Below, piece after piece: positions 17,003-21,000 of a DNA stretch of 21,000 nt. Position 1 is the stretch's first letter, and the number at the start of each line of letters is the position of its first letter. The DNA comes from Adiantum capillus-veneris (lineage: Eukaryota > Streptophyta > Polypodiopsida > Polypodiales > Pteridaceae), in the NCBI GenBank assembly GCA_014529385.2, contig CM043966.1, positions 41,669,537-41,690,536 of the forward strand. The letters run 5' to 3'. Made by a program: the position numbers and the translations under genes. The notes below the pieces were generated by a model. That model had not been told where the DNA came from. It saw nothing but the letters and a program-made list of their open reading frames with translations, and ran no database searches.

Positions 17003-18130
17003 TTGCTCCCATCAGTGAAGGAAAATACAGGTTTTCGTATAGGTAAGGATGGCGTCTCGAAACTACGGTTCCCGATTTTTACAGGTGAAGAGAATCCAGA
17101 CGAATGGCTTGCAGATTTTGAATTGTACATGTTGTCTTTGCGAATTCCTAATGAGGACAGCAAGATGCAAACTTTCCCTTTGGTGATGCGCGGAAAGGCC
17201 AAACTGTAGTTCGAAGCTTTGGAGATTGAGCCGAGACAGGCATGGCCAACTCTACGGACAATATTTTTGCATGATTTTCATAAAGAAGCTCCTCCAGTCG
17301 AGATGGATGCGAAGCAGGATGTAGGTGAGGAATTCAGCTTGTTTCTAGATTGTTATGAAGTATGTTGGGCAGAGTTAGCAGTAGCTATGCAGCTAGCCAA
17401 TGGTGAGTACTTCAAATTGGATAAGTTTATGGCATGCTTACATCCGAAGGTGAGAGAGAAGGTGGACTTTGAAAGCCCAGAGAACTACAATGGGGCAGTG
17501 GCAATTGCAAGGTCGAAAAGTAGAAAAATAAAAAAAAAGATAGAGTAGGGCGTAACAGGTTATGAAGCAATGGCACCTGTTCAACCACAAAGCCCTCGAG
17601 AGTCGACTCAAGAGGAAAATCAAGGGAATAGGGCTACGGTTGCTATTCCACAGTAGTGGATACGTACGGTTCAGGATCTATCACAGCAGATGCAAGAGCT
17701 TTGATTGAGTGTAATGGACAGGGGACAGCCGAGAGGAGCAAGGGGCAGGGCAAGGCCTCTACCTGGAAGATGCTATAATTGCGGCAAAGAAGGACATTAT
17801 GCACTCGACTGTCCCCATCTGGTGAGGGAAAGAGGTGGTATCTACCCATTGTTTGGTAGAGGGAGAGGCCAAGCACAGTTTAATGGCCCGAGGGAGCAGG
17901 TAATCGATAATCCAGTGTAGCAAGCTCAAACGGATGGCGGTGAAGTCCCTAGGGTGAACATCATTGGGGTGGATAAACAGGATGTCGAAGTGTTGGCTAA
18001 CAAAAGAGCTAGAGTTGAAAGGGAGGCAGAAACTGATCGGGAGACTAGAGCTCGTAAAGGCAAAGAGAAGGTATACGATGGGAAAGAGAAGCCTGAAACT
18101 AGCAAGAAAAGAAGGCGTCGCAGGATCAAA
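17003..18130 (+). pseudogene. Broken gag of the decayed element
   Basis: Gag-type text (LRFPIFTGEENPDEWLADFE, LVMRGKAKL, LPGRCYNCGKEGHYALDC) lies in one frame. It is cut by in-frame stops at 17207 (TAG), 17546 (TAG), 17654 (TAG), 17702 (TGA) and 17918 (TAG). There is no ATG at its start, and a TGA at 17000 closes it upstream. The zinc knuckle at 17771-17812 is canonical CX2CX4HX4C. A basic stretch (KKRRRRRIK) precedes a shift to the next frame near 18130. No functional protein can be made. Confidence 0.88.
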
Positions 18131-20133
18131 CAACATATTTCCAGCTTGGACGCGGCCATCCAGAGTATGATTTGGTGAGTGATGTCCAAATTCAAAGAGC
18201 TAATATTACTTTTGGATAGTTGTTCGCATTGAACCCAATGTTGAGGCGACAGTGGTCAACCAGTGTTAGCACTAGGCTACCAAGGAGCAAAGGCAATGTG
18301 TAGGCGGTACAAAATATGGCAGTCAGGGTAGGTAGCTCGACGGATGTTCTTCCTTTGGTGGATGCTGTCATCAAGAAAAGGATGCAGGTTCAAGCCTATA
18401 TAGATGGCGGAGCACAAATTTGTGTCATGACAGAAGCTCCGATGAAGGAAACAAGAGTCAAGGCGGTATCCAAGTCGAATGTGTGCATGAGGATGGCTAA
18501 CCATGCTAAAGCTAGGTGTTTGGGAGTGGCCCAGGATGTGAAAGTGAAAGTGATGGGCATAGAGTGCCTAATCGACTTCTTTGTGATGAAATCTGGGGAT
18601 AACGCATATCCTATAATCTTGGGTAGGCCATGGCTGTTGGCAATAGGTGCCAAAGAGGATTGGGAAAGTAAAGTGTTTACCCTACCTGATAAAGAGAAAG
18701 GAAGACAAGTGGTGTTAGACCTGAAGACCAAGGAAAGCCATTTTCATCCAATAGCGGCTAGAGATGAAGAGGACACCACCAACTATGAGTATGAGACTGA
18801 AACGGCCTATGATGAGGGCTATACAGATACGGAGGAAGAAGAAAGCGAGGATGACATGCTCAAGATTGATGCTGACTTGTTTGGGGTCACAGTGGAAGAA
18901 CCTTGTGTGAAAGGGGAGGTGCAAGCACAGGTGCATGCTATGGGTACTGAAGAGGTGGTCGATATGCTAAGTGGAGACTTAACCAAAAACGAGAAAGAAA
19001 GATATGTTGAGTTGTGTACATCTTTTCCAAACCTATTTGCAAAGGAGTATAAATATTTGAGAGGAGCCAAGGGTGTTGAGCACAAGATAGCCCTCAAGGA
19101 AGGATACAAACCTAAGGCGCAGAAGCTAAGGAGATTGGGTGAAATTCAAAAGGAAGCCCTTTGGCAGGAGATCAATCAGTTACTGGATGCAGGTATTATA
19201 TACCACGTAAAGGAATCAGAGTGGGTCTCCCCGGTGGTTATCACTCCTAAAAAGAGTGGGAGATGGCGGGTGTGTGTCGACTATAAGCCATTAAATGCTG
19301 CGACCATGAGGAATCACTACCCATTGTTGTTTCAGGATGAGATTTTGAATCAGGTGGCTGGCCATGAGAGGTATTCCATTATGGATGGGTTTTCAGGTTA
19401 CTTTCAAATAGGGATTGCTCTTGAAGACCAACCGAAGACGACATTCATATCTCCATGGGGTTGCTTTGCCTATCGCAGGATGCCATTTGGTCTGGTGAAT
19501 GCCTATGCCACCTTCAAAGACTGGATGAATAGGGTGTTTGGTCCTTATTTGGGCAGGTTCATTAGAGTTTTCATGGATGACATTGGATGTTATAGCTCAA
19601 GGGTGGATCATCTGTCAAAGCTACGACTATGTTTTCAGAGATTGGATGAAGAGGGAGGTCAGTTGAACCCCAAGAAGTGCAAATTAGCACAGCCCTGAGC
19701 ATCATTGTTGGGCTATGTGGTGTCACAAAATGGGATTGAAGCAGATCCAGAAAAGGTCAAGGCTCTAGTCTTGATGGAGCCTCCTCCCAGTGCACAGGCT
19801 TTGGCATCGTTCGTGCACAGGTTGAAGTATCTGTCAAGGTTTTTTTGGATGTTGTTGCATTATGTATACCCCCTTCAAAAAAGGGCACAACTGGTGCATG
19901 GTTTTAAATGGGATGAAGAGGCTCAAGTAGCTTTTGACAGGGTGAAAGAAATCTTGTGTCAACTACCTACAGTGTGTCCTCCCAATCATAAAGATGATTT
20001 TTACGTTGCCATGACGGTAGGCACTGTGGCCATTGGGGCAGTACTATTGCAAAAGGAGGGAAGGAGCTATAAACCTATTTATTTTGAAAGCAGGGTGATA
20101 AGTCCTAGGGAGGGGGGATTTAACATTTGCGAG
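18131..20133 (+). pseudogene. Broken protease-RT-RNase H of the decayed element
   Basis: Continues in a different frame from gag, starting near HPEYDLVSDVQIQRANITFG. Stops lie at 18217 (TAG), 18301 (TAG) and 19696 (TGA); the open part 18316-19698 is 460 codons. Protease: AYIDGGAQICVM (Asp codon 18403) and IILGRPWL. RT: IIYHVKESEWVSPVVITPKK, MDGFSGYFQIGIALED, MPFGLVNAYATF and the catalytic FMDDIGCYSS; across the TGA it resumes as LLGYVVSQNGIEADPEKV. The RNase H start (FYVAMTVGTVAIGAVLLQKE) has no Asp where the first catalytic one belongs, as in the degenerate RNase H of some Tat elements. The frame then ends in unrelated sequence. Confidence 0.9.
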
Positions 20134-20406
20134 TTTTTCATTTCAAGTTTTTTTGACAATTTTAGCAATCTTTAGAGTTTTTTTAACCAAATATGTGTCA
20201 TAGCATAAAGTATCTATTTAATGTAATTTTCAATCGTCATAAGACTCCATATATGTGTGGTTGACGGAGAGAGAAACTATAAATTCTAGAGAGATAGTAT
20301 TTATGCGAGTTACCATTGGAAGAAGAGATCATAAATCCTTGAGAGAGAGAGAGTGACTTCTCTTCTAGAGAGAGAAAGTAAAATCATAGAGTTGTATATC
20401 ACTACG

Positions 20407-20413
<7 letters not shown>

Positions 20414-20444
<31 letters not shown>
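20414..20444. repeat. (AG)n microsatellite
   Basis: About 15 AG units, with further GA-rich patches just upstream (20340-20352 and 20367-20377). Confidence 0.9.
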
Positions 20445-20448
<4 letters not shown>

Positions 20449-20539
20449 GAGGGCATAACGACGGAAAAAATGTAAACAAATAAAATCACCATTTCACAAC
20501 TCACGCCATTAGAGTCAAATATGCTCGCAACGCATGTGA

Positions 20540-20689
20540 TCAGAGTCAAATAATCCACAGCATATAAACATACGATAAAGTAAAAAATCATGCAGAATAG
20601 AGACAACACTAATTTCAGAGTTAAATATAATCCACAGCATATATAAATGTGATGAAGTCAAAAATAATGCCAGATAGAGACAATACTAT
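20540..20689. repeat. Imperfect tandem duplication, period about 77 bp
   Basis: Two diverged copies, about 20540-20612 and 20616-20689. Both run CAGAGT[CT]AAAT, then TAATCCACAGCATAT, then A[AT][AG]AAGT, then ATAGAGACAA[CT]ACTA. A further AGAGTCAAAT at 20511-20520 may be the start of a third, partial unit. Confidence 0.75.
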
Positions 20690-21000
20690 TTTTCCCAAGC
20701 AATTGCTTTTTGAAACAACATAAGTTTGAGGATGTAAGTACATTCGCAAAACTACCACAGGATAAGATCAAAATTAGAGTACAAAAAAGGATAGTCGCCA
20801 TAAATGTAATGGTCACTCTAAAAGGCAAGTAATTTGCTCCCAAATAGATTGCAAGATGCTTCATATCTTTTGCTTGAAATTTGAAATCCTTTGCTGCATA
20901 AACAATGTTTTTTCAAGATAAATAATCACAAGTATAATAAACCAAAATAAATACAGAAAAACACTTTCATATCATAGATCAATATTCTAGTTGAGTGAAA

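Larger units (their letters stand above)
17003..20133 (+). mobile_element. Decayed, truncated Ty3/gypsy element
   Basis: Remnant of a gypsy element unrelated in detail to the complete one, as its protease and RT differ clearly in wording. Recognisable in order: Gag, one CCHC knuckle, protease, RT and the first half of RNase H. Coding similarity stops at codon GAG 20131-20133, and there is no integrase, purine tract or 3' LTR. The break could be a deletion or a later insertion. It lies tail-on to the minus-strand element, so their 5' regions face each other across 14445-17002. Confidence 0.85.
20134..21000. other. AT-rich non-coding region
   Basis: After the break in the RNase H the sequence becomes AT-rich with no recognisable gene. 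It contains GA tracts near 20280-20370, an (AG)n run at 20414-20444 and an imperfect tandem duplication at 20540-20689. The minus-strand frames here have no motif I know. It could be another element that truncated the gypsy remnant, but no diagnostic end is visible. Confidence 0.5.

Noticed and set aside
20310-20864. Minus-strand frames with hydrophobic text
   Set aside because: No known motif; T-rich and CT-repeat translation gives Leu/Ser/Phe-rich peptides. Real genes are not supported.

Overview
The window is plant-like nuclear DNA made of nested LTR retrotransposons. I see no host gene, no rRNA or tRNA gene and no CRISPR array. The evidence for a land plant is: Ty3/gypsy elements of the non-chromovirus (Athila/Tat-like) type; two primer-binding sites matching the 3' end of plant-type tRNA-Asp(GTC); long non-coding leaders; and abundant GA microsatellites. 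The species cannot be fixed from sequence alone. The RT/RNase H wording reminds me of elements from ferns or gymnosperms, but that is an impression, not a result.

Region 1-173 and 13341-14444: the non-coding leader of an older element on the minus strand. Its PBS is at 14424-14441 and its LTR begins at 14445 and runs rightwards. This leader carries four near-palindromic hairpins built on one 20-nt pattern.

Region 174-13340: a complete, apparently very young element (179-13335, 13,157 bp) inserted in that leader. It has a 5-bp target duplication (TTTAT). Its two 575-bp LTRs show no difference by eye, microsatellites included. It has a perfect 19-nt tRNA-Asp PBS and a purine tract before the 3' LTR. 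One uninterrupted 3115-codon frame encodes Gag, protease, RT, RNase H and integrase. After the integrase the same frame continues into a second aspartic-protease-like domain with a canonical DTGA motif, and then a tail with four W-[VI]-[PS]-K repeats. This second protease is the most unusual thing in the window. The leader (754-1782) contains a pyrimidine-rich repeat, A-tracts and a possible intron that would remove the PBS. Another 1.6 kb of non-coding DNA lies between the stop codon and the 3' LTR.

Region 14445-16999: the LTR of the minus-strand element, then GC-richer unassigned DNA that probably includes the 5' region of the next element, with a 105-bp (GA)n tract.

Region 17003-20133: a decayed second Ty3/gypsy element on the plus strand. 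It keeps Gag, a zinc knuckle, protease, RT and the start of RNase H. It has at least eight in-frame stops plus one frameshift, and it breaks off inside RNase H with no integrase.

Region 20134-21000: AT-rich non-coding DNA with GA repeats and an imperfect 77-bp tandem duplication.
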